Notes: generated from the letters alone by a model not told the origin. 64,000 nt of DNA from Streptomyces corallincola (GCF_019104725.1 NZ_JAHRXF010000004.1:186001-250000), one strand, 5' to 3'; counted from the first letter of the stretch, positions 45,866 through 55,354 are shown. Program-made: numbers and translations.

Positions 45866-47077
45866 GTGCCCGAACCCGAATCCCACCCCGCCGATCCCCA
45901 CCGGACCCCGCACAGGAACCACCCCCACGCAGCGACACTCCACCGCCTGGAGCACTCCTCAGGCCACCTCTCCGCCCAGGCGATCGCACGGATGGACGAG
46001 ACCCTGCCGTGGTACCGGGCCATGCCCCCGGAGAACCGCTCCTGGATCGGCCTGGTGGCCCAGGCGGGCATCGCGGCGTTCACGGAGTGGTTCCGGCACC
46101 CGGACACCCCCCAGGCGATCTCCACGGACGTGTTCGGCACGGCCCCCCGCGAACTCACCCGTGCCATCACCCTGCGGCAGACCGTGGAGATGGTCCGCAC
46201 CACCATCGAGGTGATGGAGAGCGCCATCGACGAGGTCGCCGCCCCCGGCGACGAGTCGGTGCTCCGCGAGGCACTCCTCGTCTACGCCCGCGAGATCGCG
46301 TTCGCCACCGCACAGGTGTACGCGCAGGCGGCGGAGGCGCGCGGCGCCTGGGACGCCCGCCTGGAGTCCCTGGTGGTGAACGCGGTGCTCAGCGGCGAGG
46401 CGGACGAGGGCGCGGTGAACCGCGCGGCGGCACTCGGCTGGAACTCCCCCGAGCACGTGTGCGTGGTGCTGGGCACCGCCCCGGACGGGGACAGCGAGCT
46501 GACGGTGGAGGCGATCCGCCGGGCCTCCCGGCACGCCAAGCTCCAGGTGCTCACCGGGGTCCTCGGGGACCGCCTGGTGGTGATCGCGGGCGGCAGTTCC
46601 AACCCGCTGGCCGTGGCACGGTCGCTGATCGGCCCGTTCGCCGCCGGTCCGGTCGTCGCGGGTCCGGTCGTGCCCGACCTGCTGGCCGCCACCCGGTCCG
46701 CGCAGGCCGCGGCGGCGGGCCTGAAGGCGTGTTCGGCCTGGCAGGACGCCCCGCGCCCGGTGCTGGCGGACGATCTGCTGCCGGAGCGGGCGATGGCGGG
46801 TGATCCGGGGGCCCGCGAGCAGTTGGTGGAGGAGATCTACAGACCGCTGGAGGAGGCGGGCTCCGCGCTGCTGGAGACGCTGAGTGTGTATCTGGAGCAG
46901 GCGAGCAGCCTGGAGGGCGCCGCCCGCATGCTGTTCGTTCACCCGAACACCGTGCGCTACCGGCTCCGACGTGTGACGGACGTCACCGGCTGGTCGCCAT
47001 CGGATGTACGATCCGCGTTCACGCTGCGGATCGCGCTGATCCTCGGGCGTCTGGCCGATGGAGACGCCCAAATCTAG
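45866..47077 (+). CDS. fasR: Transcriptional activator of fatty-acid synthesis (PucR-type HTH)
   Basis: 403 residues. The C-terminal HTH_30 domain is LSVYLEQASSLEGAARMLFV then HPNTVRYRLRRVTDVTGWSP (about 345-385), as in CdaR/PucR regulators. The N-terminal half is helical (MDETLPWYRAMPPENRSWIG and following). It is immediately upstream of fabD-fabH-acpP-fabF, the order known for FasR in Streptomyces, where it activates that operon. GTG 45866. An inverted repeat three bases past its stop is the likely binding site. Confidence 0.93.
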   Translation: MPEPESHPADPHRTPHRNHPHAATLHRLEHSSGHLSAQAIARMDETLPWYRAMPPENRSWIGLVAQAGIAAFTEWFRHPDTPQAISTDVFGTAPRELTRAITLRQTVEMVRTTIEVMESAIDEVAAPGDESVLREALLVYAREIAFATAQVYAQAAEARGAWDARLESLVVNAVLSGEADEGAVNRAAALGWNSPEHVCVVLGTAPDGDSELTVEAIRRASRHAKLQVLTGVLGDRLVVIAGGSSNPLAVARSLIGPFAAGPVVAGPVVPDLLAATRSAQAAAAGLKACSAWQDAPRPVLADDLLPERAMAGDPGAREQLVEEIYRPLEEAGSALLETLSVYLEQASSLEGAARMLFVHPNTVRYRLRRVTDVTGWSPSDVRSAFTLRIALILGRLADGDAQI

Positions 47078-47079
47078 GT

Positions 47080-47100
47080 TTTTGTGGGCTGCCCACAAAA
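47080..47100. promoter_or_regulatory. Probable FasR operator (fasO) upstream of fabD
   Basis: TTTTGTGGG-CTG-CCCACAAAA, a perfect 21-base inverted repeat 60 bases before the fabD start. FasR is known to bind the fabD promoter in Streptomyces. The A/T ends stand out in this GC-rich gap. It could also end fasR transcription. Confidence 0.7.
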
Positions 47101-47160
47101 GCCCCCCGTGTTCTTCGTCCCTGTCCCCACGGGCGGCCGTGGCCGTCCCCAAGAGAGAGT

Positions 47161-48093
47161 GTGAGAGTGCTCGTACTCGTCGCTCCCGGCCAGGGCGCCC
47201 AGACGCCCGGCTTCCTGACCCCCTGGCTCGAACTCCCCGGCGCCGCCGACCGTGTCGCCGCGTGGTCGGACGCCATCGGACTGGACCTCCTCCACTACGG
47301 CACCCAGGCCGACGCGGACGGGATCCGCGACACCTCGGTGGCGCAGCCGCTGCTGGTCGCGGCCGGGCTGCTGTCCGCCGAGGCGCTCGGCGGGGTCGCC
47401 GCCGTCGCGCCGGGCGCGGTGGCCGGTCACAGCGTCGGCGAGATCACCGCCGCCGCGTTCGCGGGCGTCCTGGACGACAGCGCCGCGCTGCGCCTCGTCC
47501 GCAGGCGCGGGCTGGCGATGGCCGAGGCCGCCGCCGTCACGGAGACCGGTATGTCGGCGCTGCTCGGTGGCGACCCGGAGACCTCGGTGGCGCACCTGGA
47601 GAAGCTGGGCCTCACCCCGGCGAACATCAACGGCGCCGGTCAGATCGTCGCCGCGGGCACGCTGGAACAGCTCGCCGCGCTGGCCGAGGAGAAGCCCGAG
47701 GGTGTCCGCAAGGTGATCCCGCTGAAGGTCGCGGGCGCGTTCCACACCCGGCACATGGCCCCGGCGGTCGAGGTGCTGGCGAAGGCGGCGGCCGGTCTGG
47801 AGCCGCGCGACCCGAAGGTCACGTACGTCTCCAACAAGGACGGCGCGGCCGTCACCGGTGGCGCCGAGGTGCTGGAGCGGCTGGTCGGCCAGGTGGCCAA
47901 CCCGGTCCGCTGGGACCTGTGCATGGAGACCTTCAAGGCACTGGGTGCCACCGCGCTGATCGAGGTGTGCCCGGGCGGCACCCTCACCGGCCTCGCCAAG
48001 CGCGCGCTGCCCGGTGTCCGCACCCTCGCCCTGAAGACCCCCGACGACCTCGAAGCGGCCCGCGAGCTGGTCTCCGAGTACGCCAACGACTGA
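47161..48093 (+). CDS. fabD: Malonyl-CoA:ACP transacylase
   Basis: 310 residues. It moves malonyl from CoA to ACP, the first committed step of type II fatty-acid synthesis. The nucleophile motif is VAGHSVGEITAAAFAG (Ser near 91); the N-terminal is LVLVAPGQGAQTPGFL; the His lies in AGAFHTRHMAPAVEVL; the substrate Arg region RRRGLAMAEAA is present. GTG 47161 has AAGAGAG upstream. First gene of the fab operon; fabH follows after 15 bases. Confidence 0.96.
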   Translation: MRVLVLVAPGQGAQTPGFLTPWLELPGAADRVAAWSDAIGLDLLHYGTQADADGIRDTSVAQPLLVAAGLLSAEALGGVAAVAPGAVAGHSVGEITAAAFAGVLDDSAALRLVRRRGLAMAEAAAVTETGMSALLGGDPETSVAHLEKLGLTPANINGAGQIVAAGTLEQLAALAEEKPEGVRKVIPLKVAGAFHTRHMAPAVEVLAKAAAGLEPRDPKVTYVSNKDGAAVTGGAEVLERLVGQVANPVRWDLCMETFKALGATALIEVCPGGTLTGLAKRALPGVRTLALKTPDDLEAARELVSEYAND

Positions 48094-48108
48094 GGAGCCG
48101 TACCGATC

Positions 48109-49140
48109 ATGGCGAAGATCAAGCCCAGCAAGGGTGCCCCGTACGCGCGCATCCTCGGGGTCGGCGGCTACCGCCCGACCCGCGTGGTGCCCAACGAGGT
48201 GATCCTGGAGCACATCGAATCCTCCGACGAGTGGATTCGGTCGCGCTCCGGCATCGAGACCCGGCACTGGGCGGGCCCCGAGGAGACGGTGGCCGCGATG
48301 TCGGTCGAGGCGGCCGGGAAGGCCATCGCGGACGCGGGCATCGACGCGGAGCAGATCGGCGCCGTGGTCGTCTCCACCGTGTCCCACTTCAGCCAGACCC
48401 CGGCCGTGGCCACCGAGATCGCGGACCGGCTGGGCACCGCCAAGGCCGCCGCGTTCGACATCTCGGCAGGCTGCGCGGGCTTCGGCTACGGCCTGACGCT
48501 CGCCAAGAGCCTGGTCGTGGAGGGGTCCGCCGGACACGTCCTGGTGATCGGCGTGGAGCGGCTGAGCGACCTGACCGACCTGGAGGACCGCGCGACGGCG
48601 TTCCTGTTCGGCGACGGCGCGGGCGCGGTCGTGGTCGGCCCCTCCGAGGAACCGGCGATCGGTCCGACGGTGTGGGGTTCCGAGGGCGACAAGTCGAACA
48701 CCATCAAGCAGACGGTCCCGTGGGACCGTTTCCGGAGCGGTGACCTCTCCGGGCTTCCCCTCGACAGCGAGGGGAACATCAAGTTCCCTGCGATCACGCA
48801 GGAGGGCCAGGCGGTGTTCCGCTGGGCCGTGTTCGAGATGGCGAAGGTCGCCCAGCAGGCGCTGGACGCGGCCGGGATCACCCCGGACGAGCTGGACGTC
48901 TTCATCCCGCACCAGGCCAATGTGCGGATCATCGACTCGATGGTGAAGACGCTGAAGCTGCCGGAGCACGTCACGGTCGCCCGTGACATCCGCACCACCG
49001 GCAACACCTCGGCCGCCTCGATCCCGCTCGCGATGGAGCGGCTCCTGGCGACCGGGGAGGCGAAGAGCGGTGACACCGCGCTGGTCATCGGATTCGGGGC
49101 GGGTCTCGTCTACGCCGCCACGGTCGTTACTCTCCCCTAG
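48109..49140 (+). CDS. fabH: 3-oxoacyl-ACP synthase III
   Basis: 343 residues. It condenses an acyl-CoA primer with malonyl-ACP; in Streptomyces branched primers are favoured. The triad is visible: Cys in FDISAGCAGFGYGL (near 122), His in FIPHQANVRIID and Asn in TTGNTSAASIPLA. ATG 48109 follows fabD by 15 bases. Length is normal for the family. Confidence 0.96.
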   Translation: MAKIKPSKGAPYARILGVGGYRPTRVVPNEVILEHIESSDEWIRSRSGIETRHWAGPEETVAAMSVEAAGKAIADAGIDAEQIGAVVVSTVSHFSQTPAVATEIADRLGTAKAAAFDISAGCAGFGYGLTLAKSLVVEGSAGHVLVIGVERLSDLTDLEDRATAFLFGDGAGAVVVGPSEEPAIGPTVWGSEGDKSNTIKQTVPWDRFRSGDLSGLPLDSEGNIKFPAITQEGQAVFRWAVFEMAKVAQQALDAAGITPDELDVFIPHQANVRIIDSMVKTLKLPEHVTVARDIRTTGNTSAASIPLAMERLLATGEAKSGDTALVIGFGAGLVYAATVVTLP

Positions 49141-49248
49141 GCACTCCGTGCCGGATCATGTGATCCGGCACGGGACACCAACTGCCGCACCACCCCAGTC
49201 CGCAGTACGTCCGCAGTACGTCTGCCCCAAGAAGAAGGAGCGCCCGAC

Positions 49249-49497
49249 ATGGCCGCCACCCAGGAAGAGATCCTCGCCGGTCTCGCGGAGATCGTGAACG
49301 AGATCGCCGGTATCCCCACCGAGGACGTCCAGCTGGACAAGTCCTTCACCGACGACCTGGACGTCGATTCGCTGTCGATGGTCGAGGTGGTCGTCGCCGC
49401 CGAGGAGCGCTTCGACGTGAAGATCCCCGACGAGGACGTCAAGAACCTCAAGACGGTCGGCGACGCCGCCGACTACATCCTCAAGCACCAGGCCTGA
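49249..49497 (+). CDS. acpP: Acyl carrier protein
   Basis: 82 residues. The phosphopantetheine site is DDLDVDSLSMVEVVV (Ser near 41). Acidic, four-helix ACP; length normal. ATG 49249 with AAGAAGGAG upstream. It lies between fabH and fabF as in other Streptomyces fatty-acid operons. Confidence 0.97.
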   Translation: MAATQEEILAGLAEIVNEIAGIPTEDVQLDKSFTDDLDVDSLSMVEVVVAAEERFDVKIPDEDVKNLKTVGDAADYILKHQA

Positions 49498-49588
49498 GTC
49501 ACCTTCGGGCCGTGTGCCCGTCGGCCCCGCCACCCGGCGGTGGCGCCGTATGAATCCCGCATCCGCATCCGTTGGAGAAAGAATTCCC

Positions 49589-50851
49589 GTGAGCCCGACC
49601 AATCGCACCGTGGTCGTCACCGGTATCGGCGCAACCACACCGCTGGGTGGCGATGTGGCCTCCTTCTGGGAGGCCCTTCTCGCCGGTAAGTCCGGCGTCG
49701 GCCCGCTGACCCAGGAGTGGGCGGAGCAGCTGCCGGTGCGCATCGCCGCGCAGATCGCCGTGGAGCCGGGCGAGATCATCCCCCGGCCGCAGGCCCGGAA
49801 GCTGGACCGGTCGGCGCAGTTCGCGCTGATCGCGGCTCAGGAGGCCTGGAAGGACGCCGGGTTCACCGCGCGGGCCGGTGAGGACTCGTCCGTGAACCCC
49901 GACCGCCTCGGCGCGGTCATCGCCTCCGGCATCGGCGGCGTCACCACCCTGCTCGACCAGTACGACGTGCTCAAGGAGAAGGGCGTACGCCGTGTCTCCC
50001 CGCACACCGTGCCGATGCTGATGCCCAACTCCCCGGCGGCGAACGTCGGTATCGAGCTGGGCGCGCGCGCCGGTGTGCACACCCCGGTGTCGGCCTGCGC
50101 CTCGGGCGCGGAGGCCATCGGGTACGCCATCGAGATGATCCGCACCGGGCGTGCGGACGTGGTCGTCGCGGGCGGTACGGAGGCGGCGGTCCACCCGCTG
50201 CCCATCGCCGCGTTCGGCAACATGATGGCGATGTCCAAGAACAACGACGACCCCGAGGGCGCGTCGCGTCCCTACGACGCGGGCCGTGACGGATTCGTCC
50301 TCGGTGAGGGCGCGGGCGTCATCGTGCTGGAGTCCGAGGAGCACGCGAAGGCGCGCGGGGCGCGGATCTACGTGGAGGCGGTGGGCCAGGGCATCTCGGC
50401 CGACGCCCACCACATCACCCAGCCGGAGCCCTCCGGCAACGGCATCGCGCACGCCCTGCAGAACCTGCTCGACGGCACCGACCTCAACCCGGCGGAGATC
50501 GCGCACGTCAACGCGCACGCGACGTCCACTCCGCAGGGTGACGTGGCCGAGATCAAGGCACTCCGCAAGGTCTTCGGCGACGACGTGGACCACATGGCCA
50601 TCTCCGCCACGAAGTCCATGACCGGCCATCTCCTCGGCGGTGCCGGTGGCATCGAGTCCGTGGCGTCGATCCTTGCCCTGGTCAACCGTGTGGCCCCGCC
50701 GACGATCAACCTGACCTCGCTCGACCCCGAGGTCAACGCCGACATCGTCACCGGTGCCCCCCGTCCCCTCCCCGAGGGCCCCCTCACCGCCCTCAACGAC
50801 TCCTTCGGCTTCGGCGGTCACAACGTGGTCCTGGCCTTCCGCACGGTCTGA
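49589..50851 (+). CDS. fabF: 3-oxoacyl-ACP synthase II
   Basis: 420 residues. It elongates acyl-ACP with malonyl-ACP. The catalytic residues are Cys in PVSACASGAEAIGYA (near 171), His in VNAHATSTPQGDVAE and His in SMTGHLLGGAGG. GTG 49589 has GGAG about 11 bases and AGAAAG eight bases upstream. Last gene of the fab operon; a strong terminator follows. Confidence 0.96.
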   Translation: MSPTNRTVVVTGIGATTPLGGDVASFWEALLAGKSGVGPLTQEWAEQLPVRIAAQIAVEPGEIIPRPQARKLDRSAQFALIAAQEAWKDAGFTARAGEDSSVNPDRLGAVIASGIGGVTTLLDQYDVLKEKGVRRVSPHTVPMLMPNSPAANVGIELGARAGVHTPVSACASGAEAIGYAIEMIRTGRADVVVAGGTEAAVHPLPIAAFGNMMAMSKNNDDPEGASRPYDAGRDGFVLGEGAGVIVLESEEHAKARGARIYVEAVGQGISADAHHITQPEPSGNGIAHALQNLLDGTDLNPAEIAHVNAHATSTPQGDVAEIKALRKVFGDDVDHMAISATKSMTGHLLGGAGGIESVASILALVNRVAPPTINLTSLDPEVNADIVTGAPRPLPEGPLTALNDSFGFGGHNVVLAFRTV

Positions 50852-50873
50852 CCCCGTCGCCCCAGCAAGCGAA

Positions 50874-50906
50874 AACGGCCCGGTCCCCCTGGGGGACCGG
50901 GCCGTT
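50874..50906 (+). terminator. fab operon terminator
   Basis: AACGGCCCGGTCCCCC and GGGGGACCGGGCCGTT form a 16-bp inverted repeat with one central base, 23 bases after the fabF stop. Confidence 0.9.
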
Positions 50907-50912
50907 GCCAAT

Positions 50913-51144
50913 CCCACCCAGCCGCGGGCAGGCGTGCCGCTAGGGGCGGCACGGGTGGGCGCGGCGGCGCCTCCCAGCGAGCGGCGCCCATTGCTCCGCC
51001 CGGCCCGCTGCAACGCCGTTCGCGTGCACGTCGTACGTGGCTGGTCGCGCAGTTCCCCGCGCCCCTGAGGGAGTGCACACCAGCCTCGTCACGAGTAACC
51101 GTCGGCGCGCACCGGGCGCGTAATCCCCGCGCCCCTCAAGGGAG
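50913..51144. repeat. Streptomyces-type dispersed intergenic repeats
   Basis: Three parts. CCCACCC...GTGCCGC-TAGGG-GCGGCAC-GGGTGGG is a nested hairpin at 50913-50959. GTGGCTGGTCGCGCAGTTCC and CCGCGCCCCTGAGGG follow at 51037-51071, with a related CCCCGCGCCCCTCAAGGG copy near 51125-51142. The GGTCGCGCAGTTCCCCGCGC core is very common in intergenic Streptomyces DNA. No gene is seen in this 323-base gap. Confidence 0.6.
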
Positions 51145-51174
51145 TCGCAGCGAACCCCCGCCGAAGAGGAGCCC

Positions 51175-51669
51175 TCAGACCACCTGGTGGAGCCAGCGGA
51201 CCGGTGCACCCTCGCCCGCGTAGCGGAAGGGCTCGAGCTCGTCGTCCCAGGGCTTGCCCAGCAGCTTGGCGAGGTCGGCCTCAAGATCGCTCTCGCCCGC
51301 CCGACTCCGCTGCATGGCGGCCCGAAGCCGGTCCTCGGGAATGAGGATGTCCCCGTGCATACCGGTGACGGCATGGAAGATGCCGAGGTCAGGGGTACAG
51401 CTGTACCGCTCCCCCTCGGCGGTGGCACACGGCTCGGCGGTGACTTCGAACCGCAGCAGATGCCAGCCCCGCAGCGCGGAGGCGAGCTTGGACCCGGTCC
51501 CGGCCTCCCCCTGCCAGGAGAACTCCGACCGCCAGGTGCCGGGCGCGGCGGGCTGCCGGATCCAGTCGAGGCTGACCCGCGTACCGAGCACCCCGGCGAC
51601 AGCCCACTCGACGTGCGGGCACAGCGCGCGCGGCGCGGAGTGCACGTACAGAACTCCACGTGTCGTCAC
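51175..51669 (-). CDS. DUF3145 family protein
   Basis: 164 residues: RGVLYVHSAPRALCPHVEWA, then SLDWIRQPAAPGTWRSEFSW and ALRGWHLLRFEVTAEPC, matching DUF3145 along its length. The family is actinobacterial and lies next to the fatty-acid genes; its role is unknown. GTG 51669 has GGAGG five bases upstream. Confidence 0.9.
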   Translation of the reverse strand: MTTRGVLYVHSAPRALCPHVEWAVAGVLGTRVSLDWIRQPAAPGTWRSEFSWQGEAGTGSKLASALRGWHLLRFEVTAEPCATAEGERYSCTPDLGIFHAVTGMHGDILIPEDRLRAAMQRSRAGESDLEADLAKLLGKPWDDELEPFRYAGEGAPVRWLHQVV

Positions 51670-51903
51670 CGGAACCTCCGGGCAGAACAGGACATCTTGC
51701 GGACGGGCGGGGCGGCAGTGGCAGGACGGCCGCTACGACGCCGAGGCTACCGTGCGGCGGCGCGCGGAGTGTGACGTACCGTCGGTCGGACGGTACGGAA
51801 ACCCCGGCCATTCACCCAGGGGGACGCCTGTACGGGGGTGCACCGTTCCCGTGGTGGAAGCGGTGCGGACGAAACGCCCGACGACATGACGAGAGGCGCG
51901 GAC

Positions 51904-52809
51904 ATGCGAGAGCGGGGCACCCGGCCACGAGCCCGCCTGCTGTGGGCCACGGCCGCGACGGCGCTGCTGACGCTCACGGCCGCCACGGGCTGCGACACGT
52001 CCGGCGGCGCCCCCGGCGCGAAACACACCGCCGCGAGCCCCTCCCCCACCCGTTCCGCGCCCCTGTGGAACCCGCACCCGGAATCCATCGCGGCGGTGGG
52101 CGATTCGGTGACCCGGGGCTTCGACGCCTGCGCGGTCCTGTCCGACTGCCCCGAGGCGTCGTGGGCGACGGGCAGCGACCCCCGCGTACGGAGTCTGGCC
52201 GTACGCCTGCTGGGCCCGCGCGCGGCGGCCGAGCGCGGCTGGAACCACGCGGTGACGGGCGCCCGCGTGGCGGACCTCCCGGCGCAGATCGGCCGGGCGG
52301 CGGTCCACTCCCCGGAGCTGGTCACGGTGATGATCGGCGCGAACGACGCGTGCCGTGCGACGGCGTCCTCGATGACGTCGGTCTCCGCGTTCCGCAAGCG
52401 CTTCCAGAAGGCGATGACCGTCCTGCGTACGGCCCTGCCGAGGACGCAGGTGTACGTGTCGAGCGTGCCGGACCTGCTGCGGCTCTGGTCGCAGGGGCGG
52501 GCGGACCCGCTGGGCAAGGAGGTGTGGAAGCTCGGCATCTGCCCGTCGATGCTGCGGGACGCGGACGACCTGACCGCGTCGGCCGAGGCGCGCCGCGGCC
52601 GGGTGGAGAAGCGGGTGGAGGCGTACAACACGGTGCTGCGCGAGGTGTGCGCCCGCGACCGGCGCTGCCGGTTCGACGGGAACGCGGTGTTCGACTACCG
52701 CTTCGGCACCGGCCAGCTCAGCCAGTGGGACTGGTTCCACCCCAGCGTTGACGGCCAGTCCCGCCTCGCCGAGATCGCGTACCGCACTGTCACGGCGGAC
52801 AGCCCGTGA
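51904..52809 (+). CDS. Secreted SGNH/GDSL hydrolase, probable lipoprotein
   Basis: 301 residues. Signal peptide with a Cys after LTLTAATGC (lipobox not ideal: Ala at -3). Catalytic motifs: Ser in AAVGDSVTRGFDAC, Asn in VTVMIGANDACRAT, and Asp/His in WDWFHPSVDGQS. Probable esterase or phospholipase-like activity outside the cell. ATG 51904 has GAGAGG seven bases upstream; ATG 51886 is in frame. The next gene starts 14 bases later. Confidence 0.87.
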   Translation: MRERGTRPRARLLWATAATALLTLTAATGCDTSGGAPGAKHTAASPSPTRSAPLWNPHPESIAAVGDSVTRGFDACAVLSDCPEASWATGSDPRVRSLAVRLLGPRAAAERGWNHAVTGARVADLPAQIGRAAVHSPELVTVMIGANDACRATASSMTSVSAFRKRFQKAMTVLRTALPRTQVYVSSVPDLLRLWSQGRADPLGKEVWKLGICPSMLRDADDLTASAEARRGRVEKRVEAYNTVLREVCARDRRCRFDGNAVFDYRFGTGQLSQWDWFHPSVDGQSRLAEIAYRTVTADSP

Positions 52810-52823
52810 CCTAGGGTTCGCAC

Positions 52824-53789
52824 ATGAGCGAACTTTTCGGCACACTTTCCGACGGCTCGAAAGTGCACCGCTGGACGCTGGAGCGCGCGGGTGTCCGGGT
52901 CCGTGTGCTCACGTACGGCGGGATCGTGCAGTCGCTCGAAGCACCCGACCGGGACGGCCGGGTCGCGGACGTGGTGCTGGGCTTTCCGGAGCTGGACGGC
53001 TACGTGCGCCATCCCGAGCCGTATCTCGGCGCTCTGGTCGGCCGGTACGCGAACCGCGTCGCGGGCGGCCGTTTCCCGCTGGTCGACCGGGTGTACGCGC
53101 TCGCGCGCAACGCGGGCCCCAACTCCCTGCACGGCGGCGAACGCGGCTTCGACAAGCGGGTGTGGGACGCCGAACCCGTCGAGCACGGCGTCCGCCTCCA
53201 CCGTGTCAGCCCGCACGGCGAGGAGGGCTTCCCCGGCCGTCTGGACGTCACCGCGACCTACACGCTGCTGGAGTCCGGCGCCCTGCGCGTCGCCTACGCG
53301 GCGACGACCGACGCGCCGACGGTCGTGAACCTCACCAACCACTCGTACTGGAACCTCGCGGGCACGGGGACGACCGCCGCCCACCGTCTGCGCCTGTCCG
53401 CCTCCCGCTACACCCCGGTGGACGCGAACCTGATCCCGCTCGGCGGCCTGGAGGACGTGACGGGCACGGGGTTCGACTTCCGCGCGGCCCGCGAGCTGGG
53501 TACGACGCCCTACGACCACAACTACGTACTGGACGGGGGTGCGGCTCCGGCCGCCGAGCTGTACGACCCCGCCTCGGGCAGGACCCTGACCGTCACCACG
53601 TCCGAACCGGGGCTCCAGCTCTACACCGGCGACCACCTGGCCCCGCCGCACGCCCCGCGTTCCGGCGTGGCCCTGGAGACCCAGCACTTCCCGGACTCCC
53701 CGAACCACCCGGCGTTCCCGACGACGGAGCTGCGCCCGGGCGAGCGGTACGCGTCCTGGACGACGTACGCCCCGGGGTGGAGAAACTGA
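52824..53789 (+). CDS. galM: Aldose 1-epimerase (galactose mutarotase)
   Basis: 321 residues. It interconverts alpha and beta sugar anomers. Seen: SLHGGERGFDKRVWD, catalytic His in VVNLTNHSYWNLAG (His near 172), TTPYDHNYVLDGG and ETQHFPDSPNHPAFPTT carrying the catalytic Glu region. TAGGGT lies six bases before ATG 52824, so the transcript is probably leaderless even though the upstream gene ends only 14 bases away. Confidence 0.92.
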   Translation: MSELFGTLSDGSKVHRWTLERAGVRVRVLTYGGIVQSLEAPDRDGRVADVVLGFPELDGYVRHPEPYLGALVGRYANRVAGGRFPLVDRVYALARNAGPNSLHGGERGFDKRVWDAEPVEHGVRLHRVSPHGEEGFPGRLDVTATYTLLESGALRVAYAATTDAPTVVNLTNHSYWNLAGTGTTAAHRLRLSASRYTPVDANLIPLGGLEDVTGTGFDFRAARELGTTPYDHNYVLDGGAAPAAELYDPASGRTLTVTTSEPGLQLYTGDHLAPPHAPRSGVALETQHFPDSPNHPAFPTTELRPGERYASWTTYAPGWRN

Positions 53790-54061
53790 GCCCCGGCCCA
53801 GCCGTCAGGTCCCGACCGGGGCATCCACCCCGACGCTAACCTCCCCACCCCCATTCCCCACTCCCCCCTACGAACCTTTCACAACACCCGCCCGCCCACC
53901 GACCTGGGCGGGGCTGTCCCTCGGATCTCCCCCGCGCCCCCGGGAGCCGCCGTCCGTCACGCCTGGCGGGCAGCAGTACGCCCCGTGGCGTTCCTCTCGC
54001 GGTGAGGGGATACTTCCCGCGGCTCGACCCCCCGGTACCCCACGGCGATGGAGGACTCAGG

Positions 54062-55354
54062 ATGGCGACGGCGCGGATGAGGACGGCGGTAGCGGTGGCG
54101 GGGACGGTGCTGATGGGCGGAGTGGTGGGTCAGGGCGGGACGGCGAGTGCGGAGCCGGGGCCGGCGGCTGCCGTGGGCACGGTGGAGGAGCAGCGGCTGG
54201 AGCAGGCGGCGCCGCAGGAGATCCTGAGGCGCTCGGGGTTCGACGGGGTCGCGGGGGACTTCGCGGCAGCGCTCGGCGGGACGCGCTCGTACGCCCAGGC
54301 ACAGCGCGTGGTGAGCCGGGAGGGAACCGCACTCTGGCGCCGTGCGGTGGACAGGGTGCAGGGACGCGGCCCGGCGGGCGGCGACCTGAGCCGGGACGAC
54401 GACCGGCCGTTGTACTGGGCGCGGCTGGGGATGACGAGGGAAGTGCGCACCTGGGAGGCCGAGTTCGCGCTCAGTGAGGATCAACGGAGCGAGCTGCTGG
54501 CCCAGTTGGATCGGACCTCACGCGGCCAGGCAGACCTCACCTGGCCGACCGCCCACCACGAGGGCCGCATTCTCCTGACCGGCTTCGACCCCTTCACCCT
54601 GGACAGGGACATCCGCATCTCGAACCCGTCGGGGGCGAGCGCGCTGGCCCTGGACGGCACGGTGGTCCAGACCCCGCACGGTCCGGCCCGGATAGAGACG
54701 GCCGTCTTCCCGGTCCGCTGGGCGGACTTCGCGGAGGGGGTCGTGGAGCGGGCCCTGCGGCCGCACCTGCCGAAGCTGGACCTGTTCACGACCGTCAGCC
54801 AGGGCAGGATCGGCAGGTTCGACATCGAGCGGACGAACGGCGCGTGGCGTGGCGGCTTCGGGGACAACGACAACGCGTCGTCCACGGGGACGGTACCGGT
54901 GACGGACCCGGCGTCGCAGCCGCAGTGGACATCGAGCACGTTGCCGTACAAGGAGATCGTGGCGGCGGGCACCGGCCGCTTCCCGGTGTTCGACCACACG
55001 GAGGTGACGGAGATCCCGGCGGGCGGGACCGCGCCGGTGGTGCGGCCGGACGGCCCGACGGCCGGTTCGCGGGCGCGCGCGGGCGGCGGGGGTGACTATC
55101 TCTCCAACGAGATCGCGTACCGGGCGACCCTGCTGCGCGACCGTCTCGGCCTGCACGACACCCTGCCCGGTGGGCATGTGCACACGCCGGTGCTGCAGTT
55201 CGGCGCGGACAACGCGAACCCGGCGACGGGTACGGTCACCGACCCGGACTTCGTGCGCAACCGGCTGGACATCGTGGCCCAGGTCCGGGCGGTCGTCACG
55301 GTCGCGGCGGGAGAGGCGCTGAAGGGGCCGACGGATCGGCGGGAGCGGCGCTGA
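54062..55354 (+). CDS. Secreted pyroglutamyl-peptidase-like protein with Ser in place of Cys
   Basis: 430 residues. A signal peptide (about 1-30, cut near TASAEP) is followed by a 120-residue helical domain and a peptidase C15 fold: RILLTGFDPFTLDRDIRISN, Glu in GRFDIERTNGAW, and His in LPGGHVHTPVLQF. The catalytic Cys of the canonical AGTYVCN motif reads YLSNEIAYRATL, so Ser replaces Cys. Either a Ser-type variant or a non-peptidase binding protein. ATG 54062 has GGAGG seven bases upstream. The 3' end overlaps the convergent EI24 gene by 59 bases. Confidence 0.82.
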   Translation: MATARMRTAVAVAGTVLMGGVVGQGGTASAEPGPAAAVGTVEEQRLEQAAPQEILRRSGFDGVAGDFAAALGGTRSYAQAQRVVSREGTALWRRAVDRVQGRGPAGGDLSRDDDRPLYWARLGMTREVRTWEAEFALSEDQRSELLAQLDRTSRGQADLTWPTAHHEGRILLTGFDPFTLDRDIRISNPSGASALALDGTVVQTPHGPARIETAVFPVRWADFAEGVVERALRPHLPKLDLFTTVSQGRIGRFDIERTNGAWRGGFGDNDNASSTGTVPVTDPASQPQWTSSTLPYKEIVAAGTGRFPVFDHTEVTEIPAGGTAPVVRPDGPTAGSRARAGGGGDYLSNEIAYRATLLRDRLGLHDTLPGGHVHTPVLQFGADNANPATGTVTDPDFVRNRLDIVAQVRAVVTVAAGEALKGPTDRRERR

